Assembly: GCA_958298945.1 (NCBI GenBank)
Contig: OY282610.1
Span: 47,747,667-47,811,666 of the forward strand
Direction of reading: 5' to 3'
Source: Atherix ibis
Lineage: Eukaryota > Arthropoda > Insecta > Diptera > Athericidae
Length of the DNA stretch: 64,000 nt
Below the pieces are notes generated by a model. That model saw nothing but the letters and a program-made list of their open reading frames with translations. It searched no databases and had not been told where the DNA came from. Position 1 is the stretch's first letter. Each line of letters starts with the position of its first letter. Made by a program: the position numbers and the translations under genes. Below, one piece after another: positions 33,641 to 45,939 of this stretch.

Positions 33641-34200
33641 TTCAGTTCAGGCGTTTGACTGATTATGGCATTCTGGGCTTGCCTGGAAGTTTAATAGACT
33701 TCTTTCTAACCCATACTATCTTATAATAAAATCCTACCTGTCGGAGCGTTATATTTAGGTTGTTGAGATTGTCGAACATTCCGAGATATCGTCTATCTGA
33801 GCAGGTGTTCCTGAAGGTCCTCTTTTATTTAACATTTAAAACTATGACATTCCAACTAATAATAAAAACTTAAGACCAGCATATGCCTATGATACTGCTA
33901 TCTTCAAGCTCATCACGAAAACCCTATCATAGAAAACCCTATCATAGTATTCACTTCTTTTAAAAATTTTTTAGAAAGTGGAAAGTGAATGTGAACGAAC
34001 AAAAAACACTCTTTGCTAAAAACTATATCCTTAAAGGACAGCATTATTCAACAGGAAGATAAGGACGTTATCTACGATCTTATATCAACAAATGTGTAGC
34101 ATGGAGTCCATATACAAAATTCAATATAGTACTAAAACCAATTTGGACGTACGGCCTTAAACTTTGGGGTTTGACGAATGTAAAGACGCCAATATGAAAT
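33640..34200 (+). pseudogene. Jockey RT fragment
   Basis: The plus strand reads LAWKFNRLLSNPYYLIIKSY, AGVPEGPLLFNI, AYAYDTAIFKL (compare TYADDTAIL), RKWKVNVNEQKTLF and VLKPIWTYGLKLWGLTN. All are successive RT and thumb blocks of the family A type. In the active site the first Asp has become Tyr (AYDT for ADDT). It is cut on both sides and old. Confidence 0.8.
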
Positions 34201-34376
34201 TTAAGTTTAATTAGAAATTTTTTTTTATAAATTAATTAAAAAATGAAAATATTTACTCACAAGTTTAATATGCCCTATAAAAATTCTGGTAACATAGTCA
34301 AAAACACCACAAACCACGAGGTGTGACAGAAAATTAATGAGACTAGAATTACTGATTCTATCCCTCTACACACATT

Positions 34377-34727
34377 CTACGTTGGCTTGTCCGGTAACAA
34401 CATGACCCTATCGAGGGTGATAAGTGAAATTGTGTTTTCATAGTGTGTTACGGAGAAGCAATTATGTTCCATCAAATTTTTTTTAAGCTTGGTGAGTCCA
34501 CGAGTTTGACTTATGAAAACTATATTGGGAATATTCTTTATCAAGTGGAAGGCAAACTTCCCTCTCTCCGGGAAGCCTTTAACATGTGATGAAGATGTGC
34601 ATCGATAGAGAGCTGTTGTGAGGTTAGACCGTCGATTAACATTGAAGCTCATGAGTGAGTCCTTGACAGGCCCAAAATAGGGTTGTTCCAAATCGGACAT
34701 TGCAGACACTTGATTACTCCTTGTCAT
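34377..34727 (-). other. Open frame of 116 codons, unrecognised
   Basis: A frame starting MTRSNQVSAMSDLEQPYFGP with more balanced composition than its surroundings. I recognise no domain in it. It lies directly upstream of the R1-like RT fragment on the opposite strand and may be a shadow of a decayed element. There is no support for expression. Confidence 0.2.
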
Positions 34728-34734
34728 ACCTTGA

Positions 34735-35876
34735 TGTGAAGAACGCCTTCAGCTTGGCGTATTCCGGAGTACATTATCAGGATAATAGAAGACCACCTAA
34801 GTAGTAGAATTCTGTTATGCAGGACGAGCTGTGGGGAGAAACACGACGGGGGTTCCTCAGGGGTCGGTTCTGGGCCCTCTGTTGTGGAATGTGATATACG
34901 AGGTCTGTTCAAAAAGTATCGCGAATTTTGAATTTCCGCGGGTTACGTATATTCGATTTTCGATTTTTTGTGGCGTTATGTTGGTACTCATGTCTCTCAC
35001 TTATGCCGATAAGTTCGGCTATTTTGAATGTTCAGTTAATTTTTGACAGCAGCTTTGCTTGCATGTGTTTTGGCTTGTCTTCGATTTTTGCCCATTTTCG
35101 ACCAAAAACAGCATCGCATTAACATTGCTAAGGGATTGCTGGACTCTGTTCGCGACGACCCAAATTTGCTCCAAAGGGTCATAACTGGTGACGAATCATG
35201 GGTTTATGGTTATGACGTGGACTCCAAAGCTCAATTATACCAATGGAAGCTGCCGCACTAGCCAAGACCGACAAAAGCGCGCCAAGTTCGGTCGAATGTG
35301 AAGGTTTTGCTTACTGTTTTACAGTTTTCTTCGATTGCAGGGGCGTGGTGCATCATGAGTTCTTCCCACAGGGTTGCAAGTTATGCGCAAGGTGCGAGAA
35401 GAAATCCGTCGGAAACGCCCGGATTTGTGGAAGAACAAAAATTGGGTTTTCAACCATAATAACGTCCCTGCTCACGCATCGTTGCTTGTGCGCGAATTTT
35501 TGGCCAAAAACAACACACGAATAATGCCGCAGCCACCGTATTCCCCAGATCTGGCCTCCTGTGATTTTTTCTTGTTCCCGAAACAAATTCTTTGATCCAT
35601 TTTTTGGAATAGGCAAAAATCGAAGACGAGCCAAAACAAGTGCAAGCAAAGAAGCTGTTAAAAATTAACTGAACATTCAAAATGGTCGAACTAGTGGACA
35701 TAAGTGAGAGGCATGAGTACCAACATGCGATACTTTTTGAACAGACCTCGTATGATGGTATTCTCAGGTTCCATATCTCAGAGGAGGCGAGAATCAACGC
35801 ATTTGCTGACGATGTTGCTGCGGTCGTAGTAGCAAAATGCGTGGAAGAAGTAGAACAGATCTTTAATGAGACTTAA
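34735..35876 (+). pseudogene. R1-like LINE reverse transcriptase, split by a mariner
   Basis: Upstream of the mariner the frames give SYLDVKNAFS, RIPEYIIRIIEDHLSSRILL and, after a frameshift, TTGVPQGSVLGPLLWNVIY. The mariner then fills 34899-35750. Beyond it the frame goes on as YDGILRFHISEEARINAFAD with the catalytic FADD, then VAAVVVAKCVEEVEQIF. The motif GPLLWN followed by YDG and FADD is the mark of R1-type elements. Nothing of the endonuclease or C-terminus is left. R1 elements usually sit in 28S rDNA; R1-like families outside rDNA are known in insects. Confidence 0.85.
34899..35750 (+). mobile_element. Internally deleted mariner (TIR CGAGGTCTGTTCAAAAAG)
   Basis: The ends are inverted repeats CGAGGTCTGTTCAAAAAGTA (left) and its complement at the right, each next to a TA (34897-34898 and 35751-35752). 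The inner part is a damaged transposase: LLQRVITGDESWVYGYDVDS with the first Asp, then KNWVFNHNNVPAHASLLV where the second Asp has become Asn, and YSPDLASCDFFLFPKQIL with the third. The N-terminal DNA-binding part and the C-terminus are mostly gone. Length is 852 bp against about 1.3 kb for a full element. Confidence 0.92.
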
Positions 35877-35879
35877 TAT

Positions 35880-36258
35880 TTGCTTAATGTAAATAAAACT
35901 AACAATTAATATCTCGTACCTTAAGATAAATTTCAAAAAAGGGAAAAAATTCAATCTGCAAATTTGGTACATGCAAAGGGTGAAGTTTAAAATCTTTTTG
36001 TCTGATAGTATTAATAAAATGAAGAAAAAACAATTTTACTACGTCCACCGACGTATTTTGCTTAAAAACTTTTAAAGAATAATTTTTATTTCATTATTTT
36101 TATTAGTAAATACAAAATAATTGTCTTTTGGTGTTAGGTAATCGAGTGGATTTGCGACTCGTCTTCGAATAAGACATTTTAAAACATCCTCTCGCCAAAT
36201 GGCCTTTAAAGTTATGGCGCTTAGCTGTTGCCTTTTAGTACTAATGCTACTTGAAATG

Positions 36259-36291
<33 letters not shown>

Positions 36292-38290
36292 TATCCTAAT
36301 TTAATACGTACACGTGTCAAGCTCGAATCAGATGCCAAGATGCCCTTAGTTGTCCTGAAATGGTTAAAAGTGATCAGGCGTTTAATATTATTCGAAGTGA
36401 GAAAAATTTATTATGCCATAATTTTTTTAATTATTTTATCCAAAATATGTATGGTATTCCATAGAATCTATAAAATATCTTTCATAGTAACATAAATTTT
36501 ATGGTACAAAAACTGTTAAATTTTTGAACAGAAATTATTTATAATTTCTCTGTTAAATATGTTCTATCGCAATAACGTGTATAAATTTTGATAGCTTTAC
36601 GAAAACAACAAAATTATTTTTAGTAATAAATCATAATTAATATGGATTTATGGAATTTAACTGCGAACGTGAATCATTATTTTCGGATGTTTTTAGACAC
36701 ACGCAGCTACTAGCTGTACGTAATTGATTTGGACTTGTTAAAGTTTTAATTATAAAATATTGTAATTTTAACTAATAAGCTCCTAGTTTTCAATATTCCA
36801 AGGTATTATAAACGAATACTGGTTGATTCGTATATAATAATTGAGGCAGAAAATTCACTAGTAATCGAGTATATTCATCCAACGTGTGCGACTTTAGTCG
36901 TTAAAGTTTAAAAATGAATTGAATTTTTGGCACCTACCCTTATGACGAAGAAAATATTTGGCAAAGATGTACAAATTTTAATATCCGTACTATTATTCGG
37001 TTAGGCTATTTGTTGGGAACATTAAGACGCTAATCACACTCGCCTTGGTACGTCTTTTTTTTTTTTATCAAACTTTGTATTTGTTGGGGAAAACAAAACG
37101 TCAGCAGTCAATTTTGGCGCCAATTGCAAATGCCTTTATTTATCGCACAGTACGTTTAAAATTATTTTTTTCTTATTTAGAAGAAAAAAACCAAAAGCAA
37201 ATAACAAAAAAATTATGCAGTCACTAAAATAATTTCTTCATGATATTCTTATATTGTTAGATACTGTTAGTTGACGGATTGTTAAAATTGCAACAAAATA
37301 ATCTCGATGAACAAAAATGTATTACAAAATCTTTCTCTCACCTGATGTATCAGCAAGGAATTATTTAAAATATTTCGAAACTCAACTCTTCAATATTAGT
37401 CATTTTATGATTAATTGTAGAAATATTTGAAAATGATATCAATGTCAATTTTTTTTGGTATCAAAACATTACTTCAATAAAATGGTAACGATTACATGAT
37501 AAGGATAAGATTAAACAAATTTCATTCTGAAAAAAACTTAATCATTTTTATGATTTACATATCATTGATAATAATTGTATAAAAGGAAAAAGTTGCTCTT
37601 AATACTCATTATAAACTGGTTTAAAGATAATTTAAAGAATGGTTCAAAAAAAAAATTCTTGTGTCGGTAAAAGTGAAAAATAAATAATCAAATTGAACAA
37701 ATCAATAATTTTGGCTCAATTTTTTACTTTAACTTAATTTTTAAATAAGCTGACAATAATCCTTGTTAATTGGTAAACAAATCGGTTTTTTTAAGCATGA
37801 ATTTATATAAAAATACGCAATCCATAATTCTGGCCGCGCAAAAACCAAAATTATTCACCATATACGGAAAACTGCTCGTAGAAGTATAGTAGTTAAGTCA
37901 TTGACACATTACTAGGGTCAAGGTCACTGATCTTTGCTAATATGTGAAGAAATCAGTTAACTAATTTTGATCTTGACCTTTATCCGATTAATATCACATG
38001 GGAAGACCATTAACTTGGCTTTTTTAGTGTAACGTGGTAGATCAATAACCCTGATTTCTATACTGATAAAGGATTATCCACACAGCACTGTTTTTTGACA
38101 GCTGTCAAACACATATGGTATGTCATTCAAGGTAAAAAATTTGCTCCATTTTAATTATTTAGTAATTTAAAAAATATTTAAAATAATAGACTGTTGTGTG
38201 TACTTTACTTCGTAGTTATGGGCAAGGAAGATTTAGGGTCTATAGACCCTTAAGGTCGTAATTATGGCAAGGTAAAATATTCATGAAAAT
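35880..38290. other. AT-rich DNA, nothing recognised
   Basis: About 2.4 kb of AT-rich DNA with an (AAT)n tract at 36257-36289. No transposon or gene motif seen. Confidence 0.6.
36257..36289. repeat. (AAT)n microsatellite
   Basis: Eleven nearly perfect AAT units. Confidence 0.9.
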
Positions 38291-38299
38291 CTCTTTTGT

Positions 38300-39066
38300 C
38301 CCCTTCAAAGTAATCCCTTCCATATATTATACACTTAAAAACGTGCCAACGTTTTCCAATCCTTGGAGCACTTCAAAAAATCATTTTTTGTGATCTTGTT
38401 CAGCTCCTCCTTCGGTGCCGTCTTTATCTCCTCAATAATAGCGTAGCGTCGTCCTTTCATGGGGCTCTTCAGTTTCGGGAACAAGAAAAAGTCACAGGGG
38501 AGCAGATCTGTGGAAAACGGTCGCTGTGGCATTATTACAGTGTTGTTTTTGTGTGTTGTTTTTGGCCAAAATGGCAAGTGCCAATTTTCATTCTTCCACA
38601 AATCCGGGCGTTTCTGACGGATTGCTTCAAGCAGCTTGCGCATAACTTGCAGGTAATATTCCTTATTGACCGTTCTACCCTGTGGCAAGAACTCATGATG
38701 TACCACACCCCTGCAATCGAAGAAAACAGTAAGCAAAACTTCACATTCGACCGAACTTGGCGCGCTTTTTTCGGTCTTGGCTCGTGCGACAGCTTCCATT
38801 GGGATGATTGAGCTTTGGTTTCTACGTCAATGGGTCGTCGCGGACATAGTCTAACAGCTCCTTAGCAATGTTAATGCGATGCTGTTTTTGGTCGAAATTG
38901 AGCAAAAGTCGAAGACGATCCAAAACACGTGCAAGCAAAGCAGCTGTCAAAAATTAACTGAACATTCAGAATGACCAAACTTGTCGGCATATGTGAGAGA
39001 CATGAGTACCAACATAACGTAACCCACGGAAATTCAAAATTCGTGATACTTTTTGAACAGACCTCG
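38300..39066 (-). mobile_element. Mariner, second copy of the 34.9-kb family, 3' truncated
   Basis: The 5' terminal repeat is present at 39066 (TACTTTTTGAACAGACCTCG) with a TA beside it; the other end is missing. The transposase starts within the region that codes QKQHRINIAKELLDYVRDDP in the shifted frames, then KTEKSAPSSVECE, FFDCRGVVHHEFLPQGRTVN, KRPDLWKNENW, and MPQRPFSTDLLPCDFFLFPK, ending DWKTLARF. The block around the second Asp is deleted. A very similar copy lies at 34899-35750 on the other strand. Confidence 0.85.
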
Positions 39067-39224
39067 TATACTGAAGGGAGTTCTTGATAAACATATATTC
39101 TCTAGAAAACTTATATTATTGCTTTGGATGTTTTATATTGTATAATGAATGGTAAAGTATTGTTTAATAAATAATAGTTTAAATAAACTAAAATCATGTT
39201 CTTTTTTGCCATAATTACCAGGTC

Positions 39225-39460
39225 AGAATAAATTTCAAATAACCTTAATGCTGTTTCGGTAAGTTTACTTTTTTTACTAATCCTAAATATGATCCTGTAT
39301 AGTTTATAGGAGAATTAATTTGATACTCTTTACTTAATATTTATCTAAAGCTGAAACTGTTAAGTTCTATTTAACTAAAAATTGGAGAAGATAGGAAAAT
39401 TTTTTACAAATTTTTTGTTGTGTTGTGCTTTGCTATTATTAGTTTATTTAACGAAGATAA
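39225..39460 (+). repeat. Unclassified dispersed repeat, copy 2
   Basis: Aligns with 29850-30100 in the same orientation; see that entry for the shared blocks. It begins right after the mariner copy at 38.3-39.1 kb and a short spacer. Confidence 0.6.
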
Positions 39461-39581
39461 ATGGGAGAATATTTTATAGCAACTAAGTTTAAAATTTCAA
39501 AGAGTTATACACTTCATAATTTGGGAAGAACAGTCCTGTTATTTGACCAAAAAAAAAATATTTAGAATAAAATTTGGTGTA

Positions 39582-40840
39582 CGTGGGCTACTATATATAT
39601 TTCTGGCCTAATAATGAAAATGCGAATATTTATCAACGAAAAAGGTTTTATTGTTTTTCAAAATATTCTCCATCAAGATTTATACACTTTTGCATGCGCT
39701 CAAACCAATTTTCGAAGCACTTTTTCCACTCCGATTGAGACACCTCCAAAACATGGTTTTTGAATGCTTCAACAGCATCTTCTGGCGACGAAAATTAAAA
39801 AGAAGTCATTGGGTGCCAAGTCAGGGCTGTACGGAGGATGACCCATCAATTCGACGTTTTGTCCGGTCAAAAAGGCGCTGGTTTGAGCCGATGTGTGAGA
39901 GCTCGCATTGTCATGGTGCACAATGATTCGACTTCTCTTGTTCGTTTTTCGAATTTCTCCGAAGACTTCAGGCAAACAAATGGTGGTGTACCACTCAGAA
40001 TTGACCGTCCTACGTTGCACAAGCGGAACAGTCGCCACATGACCAGTTTTGCCAAAGAAACAAGCGACCATTTGCTTCGAAGTGCTTCTTCCACGAACAA
40101 CTTTCGTTGGATTTGACTCGTCTTGGAAGACCCACACGGTCGATTGCTGTTTTGTTTCGGGCTCATACGCATAGATCCATGATTCGTCACCTGTGACGAT
40201 CTTATAAACGTCTTTTGAAGCACCGCGATCGTATTTTTTCAGCATTTCTTTACACCAATCCACACGAGCCTTTTTTTGAGCGATTGTCAAATTGTGCGGG
40301 ATCCAACGAGAACAAACCTTTTTTACGGCCAGGTGTTCATGCAATATCGAATGTATGCTGGTGGGAGAAATGCATAGGCATGCCTCTATCTCACGGTATG
40401 TCACATGACGGTCTTGCATTATCAGTTCACGTACGGCATCGATGTTTTCTGGAACAACGGCTGTTTTTGGACGACCTTCACGGAATTCGTCTTTGAGCGA
40501 GCGTCGGCCACGATTGAATTCGTTGTACCAGTTTTTCACAGTGCTATAGGATGGTGCTTCATAGCCATACAAAGATTTAAGTTCATCGATGCACTCTTGT
40601 CGTGATAATCCACGTCGAAAGTTGTGAAAAATGATCGCACGAAAATGTTCACGAGTTAATTCCATTTTTTTGCCAAATTGATTTTTTCAAGTCACTGTAA
40701 ACAACACAAATGATAGTCGTACGTCAAAACGTTCTGAGTACGTTTATGCTAAAAAATGTCAAACTTTCCAATGGAAATGTCAGATCGCACCTGGCAACAC
40801 TTAGTGTTGCCTAGGCCAGAAATATATATAGTAGCCTACG
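39582..40840 (-). mobile_element. Full-length mariner (TIR CGTGGGCTACTATATATA)
   Basis: A complete element of 1259 bp: inverted ends CGTGGGCTACTATATATATT at the left and the near-complement (TATATATAGTAGCCTACG) at the right, each next to TA (39580-39581; 40841-40842). It codes a nearly intact transposase. Its left and right flanks do not form one clear sequence; the right flank is an old Jockey ORF1. Confidence 0.95.
39640..40665 (-). pseudogene. Mariner transposase with one late frameshift
   Basis: Starts MELTREHFRAIIFHNFRRGL and stays open for 295 codons. The N-terminal part has two helix-turn-helix motifs (LSRQECIDELKSLYG; VTYREIEACLCISPTSIHSI) and the linker WIPHNLT. The triad is complete: TGDESWIYAY, HHDNASSH and SPDLAPNDF, the last two 34 residues apart (DD34D). 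A single shift after APNDFFL leads to the false end IFVARRCC; the true tail continues in the next frame (RRQKMLLKHSKTMF and on). It is the best-kept transposase in the window. Confidence 0.93.
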
Positions 40841-40849
40841 TAATTGTGG

Positions 40850-41510
40850 CTGGTGATGTTGCTATTGATGAGATTCTTGTTGTTTTTGTTGTTGCTGTCC
40901 AATATTGGAGACTCCTGCTGCGACCGCAGTCCTTGCTGGACTGGTTGACTATTTATAATACAATATATCGTTGGTTGGTTTTTTTGTTGTTTGGATAGAT
41001 TTTCTCCTGGAGCTTTTTATAAGTAGAGCAACCCTTGTCATTTGCGGGATAGCTACCGTCCCATTAGGCTGGGGTAGTTTTATTTTTATTGCAATCCTTG
41101 GTAAGGTGCTCGCCTGCATATTTGACGCATTTGGGAGTGTGTCGATAATAAGTCTTCGTGTGCCCATACTCTTGACATCTATAGCATTGCACTATATCAT
41201 TACTAATTTACGGTTCTTCCACTTTTATATTGGTGTATATTAGTGTCTCGACGTTGAATATGTCTTTCTTGTTGGGAGCCGTTTTCAAGGGGAGGATTTC
41301 ATCTTTCTTTACACTTGAAATACCAGTGACTTCGTAGTTATCTCTTCAACGGGTGTGGTGTGATGCAGATGACGAATCACCACCTTATAGGCCTTTTGTA
41401 CCTTAGGCTGGTACGTGTGATAGGTTTGTTTTGTTTCCTCGAGGTACTGGACAATACTGCCATTAGTACCACCAAAACCTGAAGCAAATTTCCCGAAAAG
41501 CTTTAGTTTT
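40850..41510 (-). pseudogene. Jockey family A ORF1 fragment
   Basis: The minus strand matches ORF1 of the element at 3.9-5.2 kb: HTPKCVKYAGEHLTKDCNKN (one zinc knuckle with Cys to Tyr), then GCSTYKKLQEKIYP, then a Q- and N-rich end. Frameshifts and small losses are common. The fragment is cut at 40850 by the mariner and joins, head to head, an ORF2 fragment at 41.5 kb. Confidence 0.8.
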
Positions 41511-41544
41511 AATTACATACATTACATTTTTAACAGTATCCTAC

Positions 41545-42830
41545 GCACAACCTATTTTCCTTTACTCTGAAAATTTACTGTCATTAAAATTATGCATAAA
41601 CCAAATAAACCCATTAATTCTCCTTCCTCCTGTAAACCTATCAGCCTCTTACCAATCCTTGGTAAGATTTAAAAAAAACTTCTACAATATTAAAACGACA
41701 CTAACCAGTCCTAGTTAATGAAAAAATTATTCCAGATCACCAATTTGGCTTCCGATCTCTTGAGAGGAAAGAGTATTGTCCAGGAGTATTTTTAAATATA
41801 TCCCAGGCTTTTGATCATGTGTGGCATCCTGGACTCCTCTGGAAACTCAAGAGTTTTCTTCCATCATCATACTACCTTATCATAAATTCATATCTCTCCC
41901 AATGTCATTTCGAAGTTGCAATTAACTCAGAATCTTCAGAAATATATCCTATTCTAGCCGGAGTACCACAAGGAAGTATCCTTGTTTCCATTTTATATAA
42001 TATGTATAGCCATGACATCCTATCTGATCCTAATACTATTATTGTTACTTATACCATACTTGCTATCCATACAAATCCTGACATAGCTTCCAGCAATTTA
42101 CAATTCCATATACACAACATTCAATCCTGGTTTAAGAGATGGAGAGTGAGGGTAAATGAACAGAAGAGTGCTCACATTACTTTCGCACTTTGTCAAGCCA
42201 AACCTACCCCTTTATACCTTAATAGCAAAATGATTCCACAATATGATAAAGTACATTATTTGGGACTTTACCTGGATAAGAGATTAACATGGAACCCATA
42301 TGCTAAACTAAAAATAGTTGAAGCTAACAGACGTTACCTACAACTTCTTAGACTACTGGACAAATGCTCGAAACTAACAAGCAAAAGTAAACTTCTAATC
42401 TACGAGTACAATACAATTATAAAACCTATTTGGACATATGGAATTGAACTTTGGGGTTCAACGAAACGTTCCAATTCCTATCGCGTCCAGGCCTTACGAA
42501 CCAAGATGCTCCGTAAAATTGTTGATGCCCCCCTTTCATATTCCGTTTGTTCAGGACCTGTGCATTTCCCGCTATCAAAAAATTTCACTCCCGTTTATCC
42601 TATCATCATATGATAACCCACTTGTGAGAGAATTGTCGTGTACTGCCCTCCTCGAAAACACTCATCGCAGACTTAAGGAACAATGGCCTAGAGATTTTCT
42701 AGAGGAATCAACCTTCCATTAGTTGAAGAAACGCCGATGGGTGTTTACTCCCACCTTATGATGCACAAGATTGTTAATTAAAATGTTATGTAAATCTGCT
42801 TGTTACAATACAATTGTAGTTTGATATTCT
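41545..42830 (+). pseudogene. Jockey family A ORF2, RT half
   Basis: Decayed frames give PSSCKPISLLPILGKI, then an open frame from 41819 reads WHPGLLWKLKSFLPSSYYLI, AGVPQGSILVSILYNMYSHD, then VTYTILAIHTNPD, where YADDT has become YT by loss of codons, and PIWTYGIELWGSTKRSN. A shift follows, then NPLVRELSC and NTHRRLKEQWPRDFLEEST. The 3' region to about 42830 matches the tail of the other copies. The catalytic Asp pair is lost. The ORF1 fragment beside it is on the other strand, so the two come from different insertions or from an inversion. Confidence 0.88.
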
Positions 42831-42960
42831 TTATTCTTAAAATTTTTTTATTACCAAACAATGCGTTAAAATCGTTTAAAAAAATGGCTACGAAATAGTG
42901 ATTCTGTCGTAGCTATTTTGTTCTTTTCAGCGAGGAGGCTTATTTCTTACTTGTTAAATA

Positions 42961-43856
42961 AAGGGTTTTTGAATAAGAACTTGACAAATTTTTTTTTAAA
43001 TATCTCCCAAACCATTTGCGATATATCAAAACTTTTATTATTGGCTTAAAGTAAAATCAATGCAATTATGAATAGAACTCGACTTCGGTCATATGTCTAC
43101 CACAGGCATGCTTAAAGCGATCGATTCGTTGAAGCCAATTTTCGATGACTCGGCCACACAATTCGACGGGAATGGCCGCTATTTCTCGTTCGATGTTTGC
43201 TCTTAGGTTCTCTAACATCGTCGGCTTGTTGGTATAGACCATCGATTTAACGTAGCCCCACAGAAAAAAGTCTAGAGGTGTTAAATCACAAGATCTCGGC
43301 GGCCAATCGACAGGAACTTTTCTCGATATAACACGTTCACCGAACTTGTACTTCAATAAGTCGATTGTTTCTCCCGCTGTGTGGGATGTGGCACCGTCTT
43401 GTTGAAACCATATATCACTGATGTCCAGCCCATGCAATTGATCGAAGAAATAACGCTGCAACATGTCTCTGTAGCATTCACCATTGACTGTAACATGACG
43501 GTCATTTTCATCAACGAATAAAAATGGCCCAATGACGCCACCGGCATGAAAACCGCACTTTTTGTGGATGAAGTGGTGTTTCATGAAGCACATGAGGGTT
43601 TGCAACACTCTAATAACGCATGTTTTGTTTGTTGACGAAGCCATTCAACCGAAAATGCGCTTCATCACTGAAGATGATTTTGCGATGAAAGTCACCATTT
43701 TCGGCAAACTTCTCTAGAAGCAAAGACACACGAACGAAGAAACGTCTTTAAATGTTAAAGTTACTGAGTGTTTTGACAGTAATAGCATACTGATTGGTTT
43801 AAGGATGCTTTCACAGTAAGAAATCAAAAGTGTCAAGTTGCTATTGAAAAACCCGA
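42961..43856 (-). mobile_element. Tc1/mariner element of the DD41D (rosa-like) type, copy 1
   Basis: Ends are AAGGGTTTTTGAATAAGAAC at the left and, inverted, TCGGGTTTTTCAATAGCAAC at the right, each next to TA (42959-42960; 43857-43858). Length is 896 bp; the N-terminal third of the transposase is missing. Confidence 0.88.
43066..43740 (-). pseudogene. DD41D transposase, C-terminal two thirds
   Basis: The first Asp is in FSDEAHF (about 43.67 kb, in a neighbouring frame), followed by LNGFVNKQNMRYW. After a shift the open frame reads GPFLFVDENDRHVTVNGECY, DIWFQQDGATSHTAGETIDL (second Asp), PPRSCDLTPLDFFLWGYVKS (third Asp), ending HMTEVEFYS. From the Asp of QDGA to the Asp of PLDFF there are 41 residues, which I count directly; DD41D marks the rosa family. 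The DNA-binding domain is absent. Confidence 0.88.
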
Positions 43857-45930
43857 TATGAGAGACTATCAGGCAATACTTTCGCATTTGATATTATGGA
43901 TTAATTACTACGGAACTATTTCTGTTCGAAATAAAATTGATGAGTAATTTTTACATTTGCTAATAAATTATAGACGCTTTCATAATAATACAAATAATAC
44001 AACAGTTGTCAATTGTTGCTAATAATTGCACATTTACAATTATTAACTTTTCGTAATCTAAATTTTATAAGTTTCGCTTGTCGTTATTAATCAATAGAAT
44101 AGAAAGTTTAAGGTCAAAAGACAGTATTTATGTATTTATTAATAATATAAAAATAGAATGCTGTCTTCAATAGGGAATAATTGTATATTACTTATAAATG
44201 CAATAAATCACATTCTTTTTTATAAGGTATAATATGAATGAGTTCTTATCGCTAGAGAATGGAGAAAATAGTATATTAACTATTCTCATAACTAATACGT
44301 ATTTTAATTAAACGAAATTAGTATCGCTGGCGCCTCAAATCCATTATATACTAATTATAAGAAATTGCATAAATACGGCACGGCACATTCAATTGTATCA
44401 ATAGAATTTTGTTGTGCTGTAAACTATTTTTAAATAATTACTGGACTGATTTTTGATAAATGGTTGTGTTATTGATAAAAAATTTACAATATATTGTTTG
44501 TTTTTAGATATTTACGTATTTTAATCTTCTTCAAGGCAACTTTATAGTCTACGGAATCTTGAAAGGGATGGTTAAAACGGCACAGTGGATTCTAACAAAA
44601 TCAATTTTTTTTTTGCCCTTAAAATTCCATTTAATACACTTTTCAGTTTATGTCATAAAATTTAGATTTTTTTTATATAATATATTATATATATTTTGGA
44701 AAATCATAATTCAATTATTATTAGTGTGTGAGCTAAATCCTTAGATTATACGCCTCTACACAAAAGTTCTGTCAACTTATTTCAAAAATAAATACATTCA
44801 CTAAATTACCGACAAAATACTTGATTATTTTACATAATAAATTTGCTTTTAATTTACTCTAAGAATAGAACTACTTATAAAAATGTATTCCATAAACTTT
44901 TATTTACTTGATTGAAAATACTGTAAATATTAAATAACAATAAATTTGAAATGCAACAATGCTCAGCATTTTTTTATAGTACCACTTCATGAAGAATGGC
45001 GTTTTAAAACTCAACAAAAGTCTATAAAACTGATGCGATAGTTATTTAATTTATATATCTTTATAAAAATAAATAGCAATCCAAAATACGATTCCATTTA
45101 ATATGAAAAGATTGTAAAAATTATAAGTCTCAACTTTTGTTATGTGCAAATTAAAATTTTATGCATAAATATGTACTTGGTACAATTTATCGCCACCAGA
45201 TGTAGCTAAGACGAAAGAGCGTATTTAATAGTTATTTAATCTGTGGCTGAATTATAGATCCTAAAAGAACTGTATAGGAAAGACATCTGTCAAAATGTTG
45301 AAGCCATATTTAATATGTTAATACCGGAATATAAGAAAAGTACAGTGTCAGTAACGTCTGGTGGGGTTTTTTTTTTGATAATGGGTTATGTAAAATATGA
45401 TCGCTCTAATAATTTTCATATGCTTTAATTTTACTTGATGAATAAAAAGCGTCTATAATTTCCGTTTGTTAATATTATCGTTGGCAATGTCAAAATCCAA
45501 AGTGGAAAACTAAAGTACATACACAATTAGGAAATGGTGTGCCTTTGAAGTTATAAGAGCGCTTCTGCATAACGTCACCAGATGGTGAAATATGGTACCT
45601 TCAAACTTTCAAACGCTGTCGAAGTATATTGTAAATACTGAGCACTTATTTAATGATGAATGAATAATATTATTTTTAATCAGATATGTTAGTAAATATG
45701 ATATGCCCGAGTTAATGGAAATCTTTTTCTCACTGACATTCATTTTTTAAGGGTTCATCAAAATGACTGTGGTGGCGTTGTAGCTAATAGCGGTCTATAT
45801 GTGTAGGATACAACCACTCCATGATACTCTATAAATTGAGCAACCCACATTTTCTTTCGTTTCTGGTTATTACCTAATGATTAGTGAAATAAATGCTTTG
45901 TGAAATATTATATCGTGTAGATTTTTGTTT
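43857..45930. other. AT-rich DNA, mostly nothing recognised
   Basis: AT-rich DNA. At 45760-45930 the composition is higher in GC, with TATAAATT at 45829 and AATAAA at 45888; this could be an LTR-like piece or the 5' side of the LINE remnant, but I cannot show terminal repeats. Confidence 0.5.
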
Positions 45931-45939
45931 TATTAAGGT

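Noticed and set aside
45760..45930. Solo LTR of a gypsy-type element
   Set aside because: TATAAATT and AATAAA are in the right order, but there are no TG..CA ends, primer-binding site, second LTR or gag-pol remnant.
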